Origin: Verrucomicrobiales bacterium
GTDB lineage: Bacteria > Verrucomicrobiota > Verrucomicrobiia > Limisphaerales > JAYPXF01
NCBI GenBank assembly: GCA_002715965.1
Contig: PBAL01000052.1
Span: 1-39,604 of the forward strand
Length of the DNA stretch: 39,604 nt
Direction: 5' to 3'
Shown here piece by piece: positions 18,242-26,841 of the stretch. The first letter of the stretch is position 1, and the number at the start of each line of letters is the position of its first letter. The position numbers and the translations under genes were made by a program. The notes beneath the pieces are model-generated. The model had not been told where the DNA came from, searched no databases, and saw only the letters and a list, made by a program, of their open reading frames with translations.

Positions 18242-19726
18242 ATGAAATCCCTGCTCTGCCTGCTCACAACCATCCTCCTGATCAACCCGGCGGATCTGCG
18301 TGCCGCGAAGAATGACCTCAAAGGCTCCCGCCCCAATATCATCCTCGTCATGACGGACGACCAGGGGATGGGAGATCTGTCGTGCATGGGCAACAAGGTC
18401 CTGCGGACTCCGAATCTGGATCGATTCTACGGGTTGTCCACGCGCTTCACCGACTTTCACGTGAGTCCCACCTGCGCACCGACGCGGTCCGCCATCCTGA
18501 GTGGCAGGCATGAATTCCGGAATGGTGTGACGCATACCATCAAGGAACGTGAGCGAATGGCCCTGAGCACGACGACCTTTGTAAAGCTGTTGGCGCGATC
18601 AGGTTATGAGACGGGCATTTTCGGCAAGTGGCACCTGGGTGATGAGGATGCGTATCAGCCTTACAATCGCGGATTCACGGAGACCTTTATCCACGGAGCC
18701 GGTGGAATCGGGCAGTCGTTTCCGGGCAGTTGCGCGGACTTTCCACCCAATCGCGAGAATCGCTACTTCGACAACACAATTCTGCACAACGACACGATCA
18801 AGAGCACAAAGGGATTCTGCACTGACGTGTTCTTCCAAGCAGCACTGGGCTGGATCAACAAGCAACTCCAGGCCAATAAACCGTTCTTCGCATACATTCC
18901 GCCCAACGCTCCTCACGGTCCCATGATAGCGCCGGAGAAGTACGCCAAACGCTTTCTGGATCTGGGTTACGACCAGAACACCGCCGGACGTTACGGAATG
19001 ATTGAGAACATCGACGACAACTTCGGTCTGCTTATGAAGAAGCTGAGTGAATGGAAGGCATGGAAAAATACCTTGGTCATCTTCATGACGGACAATGGGC
19101 AGGCGGGAAAACGAGCGACCCTGAACGGCGAAAAGGTTTCGATATTCACAGCTGGGTTCAAATCAGGAAAAGGATCCCACTACGAAGGCGGGACGCACGT
19201 GCCGGCCTTCTGGCGCTGGAAAGGCAGGCTTGGCGAGGGCGTGGATGTCCCGGCGCTCACCGCACACATCGACATGTTCAGGACTTTCACCGATCTGGCA
19301 GGCGTGACAGTTCCCGATGACATTCAGAAGATCGGTGGCCGCACGATGCTACCCCTGCTGGAGAACCCGAAAGCGAAATGGAAGGACCGCGAACTCTTCA
19401 CCCACAAAGGCCGTTGGCAAAAGGGGGAAGATCCGAACCAGAGCAAGATGAAGAACTTTGCAGTGCGGACTGCCCGCTGGCGCTGGGTGGGAGGAAACGA
19501 ACTCTACGACATCTCACGAGACCCATATGAGTCCACCAACGTGATCGACCAACACCCAAAGGTGGTCACGCGCCTTCAAAAGGCTTACGACAATTGGTGG
19601 AAGGCAACCTTGCCGCTGATGGTCAACGAAAATGTCCCTTACGCGCCGGAGCAACCGCAGAAGACGCGTTATGAGAAGCAGTTGAAGCAAAGTGGTATTC
19701 CAGATTGGAAGCCGTTGCCCTTCTGA
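18242..19726 (+). CDS. Exported sulfatase 1 (arylsulfatase-like, CAPTR active site)
   Basis: The ATG at 18242 starts MKSLLCLLTTILLINPADLR, a signal peptide. The frame is open upstream but overlaps the divergent gene. The 494-residue protein is a type I sulfatase: metal ligands in IILVMTDDQGMGD (Asp39, Asp40), the formylglycine site C78-A-P-T-R82 followed by SAILSGRH, GIFGKWHLGD, and the later metal site VIFMTDNGQ. The Cys form needs a formylglycine-generating enzyme, and no credible one is in the window. The C-terminus ends in a short helical tail. The product should cleave sulfate esters from a carbohydrate or aryl substrate outside the cytoplasm; the exact subfamily is not certain from sequence alone. 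Its divergent PSD1 neighbour suggests shared use in degrading a complex substrate. Confidence 0.9.
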   Translation: MKSLLCLLTTILLINPADLRAAKNDLKGSRPNIILVMTDDQGMGDLSCMGNKVLRTPNLDRFYGLSTRFTDFHVSPTCAPTRSAILSGRHEFRNGVTHTIKERERMALSTTTFVKLLARSGYETGIFGKWHLGDEDAYQPYNRGFTETFIHGAGGIGQSFPGSCADFPPNRENRYFDNTILHNDTIKSTKGFCTDVFFQAALGWINKQLQANKPFFAYIPPNAPHGPMIAPEKYAKRFLDLGYDQNTAGRYGMIENIDDNFGLLMKKLSEWKAWKNTLVIFMTDNGQAGKRATLNGEKVSIFTAGFKSGKGSHYEGGTHVPAFWRWKGRLGEGVDVPALTAHIDMFRTFTDLAGVTVPDDIQKIGGRTMLPLLENPKAKWKDRELFTHKGRWQKGEDPNQSKMKNFAVRTARWRWVGGNELYDISRDPYESTNVIDQHPKVVTRLQKAYDNWWKATLPLMVNENVPYAPEQPQKTRYEKQLKQSGIPDWKPLPF

Positions 19727-19900
19727 ACAACCGCGCAGCATCAAACCCAAATTCGCACTGGATGTAGAAATCTTCCAGTCACTCGCGCACCGCCCGGTAG
19801 AAGCGACCCGACGAGTTCGTCGATGAATCGTCGTGGACCGTGTTCGTTCCGAAGCCGGAGGAAATCAAACGCAGCAATTCCCGAGCGCGAAATACCCATC

Positions 19901-21451
19901 CTACATTTCACCCACGTGGTGGATGAGAATCTTGTTGGTGAGACCGGCTTTGCCAATGGGTTCGCCCATGACGACCACGATCGGATCACCGCGTGTAGCC
20001 CAGTCGTTTTTGAGAAGGAGATCATCCACCGCGTGAAGAAAAGTATCTGCTGATTTCGGACGCTGCATCTTTCTTCCGACCACACCGTATAGCAGTGACA
20101 TTCGCCGGAGCGCGCTGGTGCTCTCGCTGAAAGTGATTACCGGAACAGGCAGTTTGTTCTGTGCCATGTAGCTTGCGCCTCCTCCGAGTTCTGACCACAG
20201 AACGATCAATTTCGCATCGAGGTCCTTGCTGATCACTTTCACCCCATGTGCAAGAGCAGCCGTTCGGAACTTGCCTTCCCGGATATTGGCCGGTTGCCGA
20301 AATTCCATGCCGCGTTCCAGGCGATGATCGTTTGCCTTGCGGTTGATGCGGCGCATGGTCTTCACCGTCTCGACAGGGTATTTGCCGACCGCCGTTTCGC
20401 CGGAGAGCATTACTGCGTCGGCTCCGTCGAAGATGGCGTTCGCAACGTCGGTGGCTTCCGCACGCGTCGGCACAGGGGATTCGATCATACTCTGCAACAT
20501 CTGTGTGGCAACGATCGTGGGTTTGCCGCGGTGATGGGCGGTGTGAACGATCTCCTTCTGGCAGACCGGAACTTCCGCGACGTCCATCTCCACGCCGAGA
20601 TCGCCTCGGGCGACCATGATCACGTCGGCTTCCTCGACGATTTCGTCCAGATGTTCCATCGCTTGGGGTTTCTCGATCTTGGCAATCACGGGCACAAACG
20701 AATGCAGATCACTGCCAAAGGTGCTGAAGCATTGCCCAGCACTGGGATCATCAGTAGATGGGCATTTTGGACGGGCGCCGAGTTCGCGGAGGCGATGTTT
20801 CAGTTCCTTCACGTCTTCCGCCCGCCGAACAAAACTCAAGGCGAGAAAATCGAATCCGGCATCGACCGCGAAGTCGATGCACTTGTGATCCCATTCGGTG
20901 AGCGAAGGAAGCGACAGATCGGTGTCAGGAAGATTGATCCCTTTCCCAGTTGTAATCTTACCGCCCACTTCCACGGTACATTCAAGGAATGCCCCACCCG
21001 TCTTGAATTGCTCCACGCAGGTCAAACGCACATTTCCGTCGTCGAGAAAGACGCGTTGCCCCTCGCATACGTCATCCAGAAATCCGCCCTGGGTAACACT
21101 GAACACAACTGGCTCGTCCACACGTCCGGGCGTCTGGGTGGCTTCGGCCTCGGAGACAAAACGCACCGTGCGTCCCGCCTCCAACTGCACGCCTTCATCC
21201 ACCACCTTCCCCACCCTGATCTTGGGGCCGGACAAATCGCCCAGCACTCCGATGAAACGATCCTCTTCCTTGGCTGCCTCGCGAACGTTCTTCAGCATCC
21301 GATCAAAATCATCGAATGTGCCGTGAGAGAAGTTCACCCGGAAAACACGTGCCCCGGCTTGAATCAGTTCTCCAATGGCCTCCACATCGCTGGACGCCGG
21401 ACCGAGAGTTGCGACGATTTTGGAGAGAACGAATTGGTGTTTACGATTCAT
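19901..21451 (-). CDS. pyk: Pyruvate kinase
   Basis: The 516-residue product converts phosphoenolpyruvate and ADP to pyruvate and ATP in glycolysis. It shows KIVATLGPAS (11-20), the substrate loop FRVNFSHG (37-44), GDLSGPKIRVG (71-81), the B domain, and the signature IAKIEKP (256-262) with catalytic Lys258. MVARGDLGVEM (279-289), GKPTIVATQMLQSMI and PTRAEATDVANAIFDGADAV follow. The C-terminal regulatory domain is present but short. Between FVRRAEDVKELKHRLRELGA and VPVIAKIEKP lies an extra Cys-containing segment (about 228-252, ARPKCPSTDDPSAGQCF) where usual enzymes have only a few residues. It appears monocistronic, with sulfatases on both sides, so it is a housekeeping island in this region. 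Confidence 0.95.
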   Translation of the reverse strand: MNRKHQFVLSKIVATLGPASSDVEAIGELIQAGARVFRVNFSHGTFDDFDRMLKNVREAAKEEDRFIGVLGDLSGPKIRVGKVVDEGVQLEAGRTVRFVSEAEATQTPGRVDEPVVFSVTQGGFLDDVCEGQRVFLDDGNVRLTCVEQFKTGGAFLECTVEVGGKITTGKGINLPDTDLSLPSLTEWDHKCIDFAVDAGFDFLALSFVRRAEDVKELKHRLRELGARPKCPSTDDPSAGQCFSTFGSDLHSFVPVIAKIEKPQAMEHLDEIVEEADVIMVARGDLGVEMDVAEVPVCQKEIVHTAHHRGKPTIVATQMLQSMIESPVPTRAEATDVANAIFDGADAVMLSGETAVGKYPVETVKTMRRINRKANDHRLERGMEFRQPANIREGKFRTAALAHGVKVISKDLDAKLIVLWSELGGGASYMAQNKLPVPVITFSESTSALRRMSLLYGVVGRKMQRPKSADTFLHAVDDLLLKNDWATRGDPIVVVMGEPIGKAGLTNKILIHHVGEM

Positions 21452-21607
21452 CTCAGTGTTCCTCGAATATGTGGATTATGAGGACGCCGATGTTCTTTGC
21501 CGAATGAATTCGAATGGGATGCGCGCAGAGTTTCAACTTCAGTCCGTTCAAGAACTGGAGCGCCGAACACTGGTCGGCGCTCCACGATATTTTCGAATGC
21601 GCCTTGA

Positions 21608-23059
21608 TCAGAGATCTTGCCGTTTCATCCAGGCATTGAGCCGTATTCGAAGTTTATCGCGTTCCGCGCGTGACGCGGGTGAGTCGAAGAGGTTGGTGAG
21701 TTCCCCGGGGTCATTGCGGAGGTTGAAGAGTTCGTGGCGGGTGCCGGAGTCCAGGGGCGAACCGTCCGGGTTGTTGTAGAGAATCAATTTCCAATCCTGC
21801 GTTCGAATCATGCGCATATAGGGAACTTCACCGTTGTTTCCCAAGTGAACCATTTCATACGTGTCGAACCACGCGTCGCGCCAACCCGACGCCTTGCCTC
21901 GGAGCAGAGGGACAAGGCTCCTGCCGTCAGTGCGCGGGCGCTTGAACACGGGTAACTTAATCGCATCGGCAATCGTGGGCAGCACATCGAGCGTGGAGAC
22001 CAATGAATCGGAGGTAGTTCCAGGCTTCACGACGCCCGGCCAGCGAACGATGAAGGGAACGAGGACGGAATCATCGAACATGTTCGGGCGACGAAGCTTT
22101 CCGCGTTCACCACGGTGAATGAAGCGGGCATTGCCTTTTCCAAGCAGGTCGTGTTGGCCAACCATGAAACCGTTGTCACCGATAAAGATCACGATCGTGT
22201 CATCACGCAGGTTGAGTTCATGGAGACGTTTCAGAACTCGTCCCATGTTTCGGTCGGCGCAGGTTATGTTCGCATAGTAAAGCCGGGTGAGCTTCAGGAG
22301 TTCTTCCTCATCAATCGCGCCGGTTTCCGGCAGTTGGAGTTGTCGCCCCTCGTAGTGGGATTTGTCCCCATCCGTGATCGCTCCCCAAGGCAGATGGGGC
22401 AGGTAGATGCTCAGGAACAGGAAGAACGGTTTGTCGCGTTTCTGTTCGATGAAATCGATCGCGCGATCCGCGAGGACATCGGTATGGTTGGTGGCGGTGC
22501 GGAATCTTGGAACCACCTTGCCATCCACAAGAAACGGAATTCGACCGACACCCGCCGGGTCTGCATCTGATGCTATGTAGCGAAAGCCCTCGGCATGATC
22601 GAAGCCAAATTTCGTCGGGTAATACTTTGGCCCGTAGCCCAAATGCCACTTACCGACAAGCGCGGTCTCATAACCCGCTGCTTTAAGCATCGACGCGATT
22701 GTTGGAGTTCCAGACGGCAAGCCCACGTCTTCCTTCACCGGATTTCCAAAGGCAATGAAGTCAGGGATCCCGACCCGGTGTGTATACAGCCCAGTGAGCA
22801 CCATGGCCCGACTCGGAGAACAGACTGGTTTCGTGAAGCCGCGCGTGAATCGCATGCCTTCCTGTGCAAGGCGGTCCATCGTCGGCGTGTGAACGTCCTT
22901 GTTTCCGTATGCACCTGCCGCCCATTGGCCGTGATCGTCGGTGTAGATAAGAAGAACGTTTGGCTTCCGGCCTCCAACTGCGCTCATGGAGAACGGAACA
23001 AGGATCGCAATGAGCAATGGCAACGCGTGGCGCATGGTGTCGGACATGAGAGTGATCAT
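21608..23059 (-). CDS. Exported sulfatase 2 (CSPSR active site)
   Basis: The ATG at 23059 lies one base after the TAA (23061-23063) of the upstream membrane-protein gene, which points to translational coupling; a longer start at 23086 would overlap that gene. The 483-residue protein begins MITLMSDTMRHALPLLIAIL, an export signal. Sulfatase motifs are complete: VLLIYTDDHGQWAAGAYGN (Asp41, Asp42), the formylglycine site C80-S-P-S-R84 followed by AMVLTGLYTHRVG, VGKWHLGYGP, LFLSIYLPHLPWG and IVIFIGDNGFMVGQHDLLGK. The combination TDDHGQWAAGAYGN with GDNGFMVGQHDL resembles the arylsulfatase/iduronate-2-sulfatase-like branch. Activation again needs a formylglycine-generating enzyme from elsewhere. 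It probably forms a two-gene operon with the gene upstream. Confidence 0.9.
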   Translation of the reverse strand: MITLMSDTMRHALPLLIAILVPFSMSAVGGRKPNVLLIYTDDHGQWAAGAYGNKDVHTPTMDRLAQEGMRFTRGFTKPVCSPSRAMVLTGLYTHRVGIPDFIAFGNPVKEDVGLPSGTPTIASMLKAAGYETALVGKWHLGYGPKYYPTKFGFDHAEGFRYIASDADPAGVGRIPFLVDGKVVPRFRTATNHTDVLADRAIDFIEQKRDKPFFLFLSIYLPHLPWGAITDGDKSHYEGRQLQLPETGAIDEEELLKLTRLYYANITCADRNMGRVLKRLHELNLRDDTIVIFIGDNGFMVGQHDLLGKGNARFIHRGERGKLRRPNMFDDSVLVPFIVRWPGVVKPGTTSDSLVSTLDVLPTIADAIKLPVFKRPRTDGRSLVPLLRGKASGWRDAWFDTYEMVHLGNNGEVPYMRMIRTQDWKLILYNNPDGSPLDSGTRHELFNLRNDPGELTNLFDSPASRAERDKLRIRLNAWMKRQDL

Positions 23060-23060
23060 T

Positions 23061-24107
23061 TTACTGTTTCTTCTCCGCGGTGGCACTCAATCGTTTTACC
23101 TCCGCCTGGCGTGATTCCAGCAGACGTCGATTCAATTGATCGGTTGCTTCAGTTGCTTCTGCGATTTGAGCGAGGGCTGCTTCGAACCGCTCACGATCCG
23201 CGGGCGACTCCCATTGCACCTGTCTTAATACAGGATCGAACTTCCAGTGCCCCCAACGCTTCTCCATCAGATTCAGGATAGTCAGCGACGAGCGGGCGAG
23301 GATGGCGTCATTTTCGCGAACCCTGGTCTGTATTTGGTTGGCGGTTCGCCCGCGGCTACGGATCTGCAATACAAAATCCTGGATCATTCCCTGCTCCATT
23401 CCGGCTTTTTGGAGTTCCTCTCGATAGATCTCTGGAATTCGCTGATAGATCTGCTTGAGTTCATCGTTGGCCTCCGCGAAGGGCTTGATGATCGCAATCC
23501 GGAAGACGAGGTCGTTGGTGTCATCGATACCGGAAAAATCGAGCAACTTCGCGGGTTGAAACTCATGTGCGGCTTCTTCGTAGCTCACCGTAGCTGCATG
23601 TAGTCGTCGGGCGAACCCAGCTGAGGCTTGGGTGAATTGTTTCTCCGTGCCCGTCAGTTGCTTGCTTTTGCGTGCCAGTTCGGAACTGAGATTTGTCAGC
23701 GATGAAGTGACGTTGGACCCGGAAAGGTGTTGCCCAACAACACGGCCCGTAGTTTCGGCCATTTTCTCTTGCGCGCGAGCCCGCTCGATCTTCTGCAACT
23801 GGATCTGGTAGTTGGAAATCAGCACCCAGAGAACAACTGAGTTTAGCACCACACCAATTGCTCCTTTCACCAGGAGTTCTTCCGTTCCGAAACGAACGAC
23901 GGCCTGCGTGGCAAGCAAGGACAGCAGCAAGCCAATCGAGCACACCGCAACGATCGCGATGAACAAGATGCTGAGGTCGTCTATCACCTGGCGCAATGCG
24001 ATGCTCAGTATTGCCGCAAAGACTGGAATGATCGGCCCGTATACGGCTGCTTGAAACGGAAAGGGCTTCCGGTCGATGGATTCGTTTTCCTTTGGTGCGG
24101 TGTTCAT
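23061..24107 (-). CDS. Membrane protein with three N-terminal helices and a long helical domain, family not recognised
   Basis: I do not recognise this 348-residue family. Residues about 22-40, 44-68 and 80-98 are strongly hydrophobic and probably cross the membrane. The rest (about 102-348) is charged and helical, rich in Glu, Gln, Arg and Ala, with coiled-coil character (QLQKIERARAQEKMAETTGR; ERFEAALAQIAEATEATDQL). The order resembles a sensor, scaffold or chemotaxis-like coiled coil, but no HAMP, kinase or receptor signature is visible. Its stop codon is one base from the start of sulfatase 2, so the two are co-expressed. It is divergent from sulfatase 3. It may organise or sense something for the sulfatase; that is inference from position only. 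Confidence 0.75.
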   Translation of the reverse strand: MNTAPKENESIDRKPFPFQAAVYGPIIPVFAAILSIALRQVIDDLSILFIAIVAVCSIGLLLSLLATQAVVRFGTEELLVKGAIGVVLNSVVLWVLISNYQIQLQKIERARAQEKMAETTGRVVGQHLSGSNVTSSLTNLSSELARKSKQLTGTEKQFTQASAGFARRLHAATVSYEEAAHEFQPAKLLDFSGIDDTNDLVFRIAIIKPFAEANDELKQIYQRIPEIYREELQKAGMEQGMIQDFVLQIRSRGRTANQIQTRVRENDAILARSSLTILNLMEKRWGHWKFDPVLRQVQWESPADRERFEAALAQIAEATEATDQLNRRLLESRQAEVKRLSATAEKKQ

Positions 24108-24170
24108 GGACGGATGAGTTTGAAACTATGGGAACGTGTCTGGAGGTCAATTCGGGTGATTGGAGCAATC

Positions 24171-24194
24171 CTGCTCGCTCACGCTCGCGGTTAC
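24171..24194 (+). repeat. Single arm of the dispersed stem-loop repeat
   Basis: CTGCTCGCTCACGCTCGCGG followed by TTAC matches the right arms of the elements at 2340-2403 and 13554-13620. No opposite arm is present nearby, so this is a solo or decayed copy. It lies in the 146-bp gap between the divergent membrane-protein and sulfatase 3 genes. Confidence 0.5.
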
Positions 24195-24253
24195 CGCACA
24201 CCATCTTCACAAACACCTTGCACGGGCAGTTGGGGCTTGATGAAATCTTGCGC

Positions 24254-25744
24254 ATGTTCAGCTCCGCCTACCTCCGTACACTTGTCGTTGTTCTTGCGTG
24301 TTTTGTTGTCAGCGAACGCACTGTTGAGGCAGCCAAGCGAAATATCGTGGTCTTCATCACCGACGATCAAAGTCCGACCATGGGATGTTACGGTGATGAT
24401 TCAGCCGTTACACCGAACATGGACAAGCTGGCCGCAGACGGGGTGCTGTTCACGCAGGCGTTTTGCACGACGGCGAGTTGCAGTGCGAGTCGTTCGGTAG
24501 TGCTCACGGGGTTGCATAATCATGCCAATGGTCATTACGGGCATCTTCACAGCTACCACAAGTTCAGCAGCTACCCCTGGGTTCAGACCCTCCCGGTATT
24601 GCTGGCGAAGAAGGGGTATCGAACAGCGCGGATCGGGAAGCATCACAACGGGCCCGAAGAGGTTTATTTCTTTGAGACGAAGATCCCGGGCAATTCTCGT
24701 AGTCCGGTGGAGATGGCGAACAACTGCGAGAAGTTTATCAATGCCAACGACAACAAGCCGTTCTTTCTCTATTTCGCCACCTCGGATCCTCATCGGGGAG
24801 GTGGCAAAGCGACCGAGCTTCCCTATGCGCCCGATCGGTTTGGGAACAAACCAAACAAAGGCGCGTATCCCGGTGTGAAGGAAGTTTTCTTCAAGCCTGA
24901 AGATGTCAACGTACCACACTTCCTTCCAGACACCCCGACCTGCCGAGCGGAGTTGGTCCAGTATTACCAGTCTGTCTCGCGCATTGACCAAGGACTGGGC
25001 CAGTTGGTGGAAATCCTGAAGAAGAGCGGGAAATACGAGGATACTCTGATCCTGTTCACTTCCGATCACGGCATGGCCTTCCCGGGCGGAAAGACTACGG
25101 TTTACGAAGGCGGGTTGCATGTGCCATTCATCGTTCGTGATCCTTACGGGAAGAACCGTGGCACCAAGAACAATGCGCTGATCAGCTTTATCGACATTAC
25201 TCCGACGCTCCTCGATTTTGCCGGCGCATTCAATCGTGAGAAACGCACGACCGATCTGGCCACCCGCAAGATGGGACGCGGACGTAACGCAAAGACACGC
25301 CCTTATCCCTTTCACGGTCGTTCGTTCCTGCCAATCATTGACGACAAATCTCCCAAAGGCTGGGACTTGATCACAGCTTCACACACCTTCCATGAGATTC
25401 AGATGTATTACCCCATGCGCGTGGTTCGCGATCGGAAATACAAGCTGATCTGGAACATCGCTTACCAACTCCCCTACCCCTTCGCGTCAGACCTCTGGGT
25501 CGCACCGAGTTTCCAGGCGCAATACAAACAGGGCATGGATGCCATGTACGGGCGGAAAACCGTGGGTGAGTACATTCATCGCTCCAAGTTTGAACTCTTC
25601 GACATCGAGCATGATCCCGAGGAGAAATACAACCTCGCCGACAATCCACGCTTTGCAAAGGTGCTCGCGGAGTATCAGGCGAAGATCAAAAAAATGCAGG
25701 CGGAATACAAGGACCCGTGGATCATGAAGTGGAACTACGAGTAG
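24254..25744 (+). CDS. Exported sulfatase 3, heparan-N-sulfatase (SGSH)-like, CSASR active site
   Basis: The ATG at 24254 gives MFSSAYLRTLVVVLACFVVS, then ERTVEAAKRN, a signal peptide; a longer frame upstream has no protein-like content. The 496-residue protein has VFITDDQSPTMGCYGDDS, the active-site C76-S-A-S-R80 followed by SVVLTGLHNHANGHYGHLH, and IGKHHNGPEEVYFF. These match the N-sulfoglucosamine sulfohydrolase branch, where GKWH is replaced by GKxH-x-GP and LTGL is followed by H-x-N-G-x-Y-G. Further matches are FATSDPHRGG, SRIDQGLGQLVEIL and LILFTSDHGMAFPGGKTTVY. The usual Pro of CxPxR is Ala here, a known variant position. A role in N-desulfation of a glucosamine-containing polymer is likely but untested. 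The sugar isomerase gene follows after 86 bases. Confidence 0.88.
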   Translation: MFSSAYLRTLVVVLACFVVSERTVEAAKRNIVVFITDDQSPTMGCYGDDSAVTPNMDKLAADGVLFTQAFCTTASCSASRSVVLTGLHNHANGHYGHLHSYHKFSSYPWVQTLPVLLAKKGYRTARIGKHHNGPEEVYFFETKIPGNSRSPVEMANNCEKFINANDNKPFFLYFATSDPHRGGGKATELPYAPDRFGNKPNKGAYPGVKEVFFKPEDVNVPHFLPDTPTCRAELVQYYQSVSRIDQGLGQLVEILKKSGKYEDTLILFTSDHGMAFPGGKTTVYEGGLHVPFIVRDPYGKNRGTKNNALISFIDITPTLLDFAGAFNREKRTTDLATRKMGRGRNAKTRPYPFHGRSFLPIIDDKSPKGWDLITASHTFHEIQMYYPMRVVRDRKYKLIWNIAYQLPYPFASDLWVAPSFQAQYKQGMDAMYGRKTVGEYIHRSKFELFDIEHDPEEKYNLADNPRFAKVLAEYQAKIKKMQAEYKDPWIMKWNYE

Positions 25745-25830
25745 AACGACTTCTGCTTGTGCCTCCCAGCCATAGCACGTTTCGACAGTTTTCCATCGTC
25801 ACAACGACGATTCTGTGACACATCCAGCAC

Positions 25831-26829
25831 ATGTCCCTGCCACTCGGATTCGACAACTATTCCATCAGGGCGTTTCGCTGGAACGCGGAGCAATTGCTCG
25901 AGTACGCGGTCACGCAGAAGGTCAGTCACCTCTTCCTGTCAGATCTTGGGGTATTCCGTCGCAAAACCGAAGGTGCGCTACGCCAATTTCGGAGTCGGGC
26001 ACATGATCTGGGAATCACCATTCATGTGGGGACGCTGAGTGTCTGTCCAGGCTCGGTCATGTTTGATCGAAGCAAAGGCAGTGCGGAAGAACAGCTTCGC
26101 GAAACAATCCGAGTGGCCAAGGCCGTCGGATCCCCCGTGGCCCGGTGCGTTCTTGGGCGGGTCGAGGATCGTTATTCGGATGGCGGGATTCAGGCAAGGA
26201 TGGAGGAAACGCTGCGTGTCTTCGAAGCAGTGCGCACGCAGGCACGTGACAGCGGGGTGAAGATCGGAATTGAAAATCACGCCGGTGACATGCGCGCCAG
26301 TGAAACGCTGCAGCTGATCAAGGCTGCTGGCAGTGACTACGTAGCTGCCGTGTTCGACGCGGGCAATGCGCTCTGGGCGCTGGAAAACCCATTGGAGGCC
26401 CTTGAGATTCTTGGCCCATACACCATCACCACCGGCATTCGCGACTCCATGGTGTGGGTGTCCGAAGGGGGGGCCACCCTGCAATGGACATCCATGGGCG
26501 ATGGTCTGGTGGATTGGAGAAAGTTCTTTCGGCGTTACGAAGAACTGTGTCCGCACGCCCCGGTCATCATTGAGACAATCTCAGGGCAGCCCATTCCAAT
26601 CGTCTTCTGCAAGGAAAACTTCTGGAAGGGCTACCGTGGACTTTCCGGTGAAGAGTTCGTGAAGTTCCTGGTTACCGCCAATTGCGGCAAGCCGATCAAA
26701 GGATATTCCAGTCGGCTCGGCGCCCGAGCCATTCGTGAACTTCAACGGAATGAATTGGAGCGCAGCCTGCGCTACTGCAAACGCCTCTTCCCAAGACTGG
26801 GAACGAAGTCGATCCGACGGAAGATGTAG
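25831..26829 (+). CDS. Sugar phosphate isomerase/epimerase (xylose-isomerase-like TIM barrel)
   Basis: The 332-residue protein has no signal peptide and should act in the cytoplasm. It follows the AP-endonuclease 2 / xylose-isomerase-like barrel: LGFDNYSIRAF at the start, LFLSDLGVF, a helix-rich middle (EEQLRETIRVAKAVGS), VKIGIENHAGDM with metal ligand Glu148, VAAVFDAGNALWAL with Asp176, and APVIIETISGQP, which probably supplies another acidic ligand. Such enzymes isomerise or epimerise sugars or inositols using a divalent metal. It stands 86 bases after sulfatase 3 on the same strand, so it may handle a monosaccharide released by that pathway. The basic C-terminal tail (RYCKRLFPRLGTKSIRRKM) is unusual. 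The substrate cannot be stated. Confidence 0.85.
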   Translation: MSLPLGFDNYSIRAFRWNAEQLLEYAVTQKVSHLFLSDLGVFRRKTEGALRQFRSRAHDLGITIHVGTLSVCPGSVMFDRSKGSAEEQLRETIRVAKAVGSPVARCVLGRVEDRYSDGGIQARMEETLRVFEAVRTQARDSGVKIGIENHAGDMRASETLQLIKAAGSDYVAAVFDAGNALWALENPLEALEILGPYTITTGIRDSMVWVSEGGATLQWTSMGDGLVDWRKFFRRYEELCPHAPVIIETISGQPIPIVFCKENFWKGYRGLSGEEFVKFLVTANCGKPIKGYSSRLGARAIRELQRNELERSLRYCKRLFPRLGTKSIRRKM

Positions 26830-26841
26830 GAAGCCGTTCGG

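Noticed and set aside
14936..18535. Longer 1199-codon reading of the PSD1 gene
   Set aside because: The extra 138 codons overlap the divergent sulfatase gene and lack protein character; the hydrophobic export segment follows the ATG at 18121.
20246..21481. 411-codon plus-strand frame opposite pyruvate kinase
   Set aside because: It is the antisense shadow of a highly conserved gene and matches nothing recognisable.
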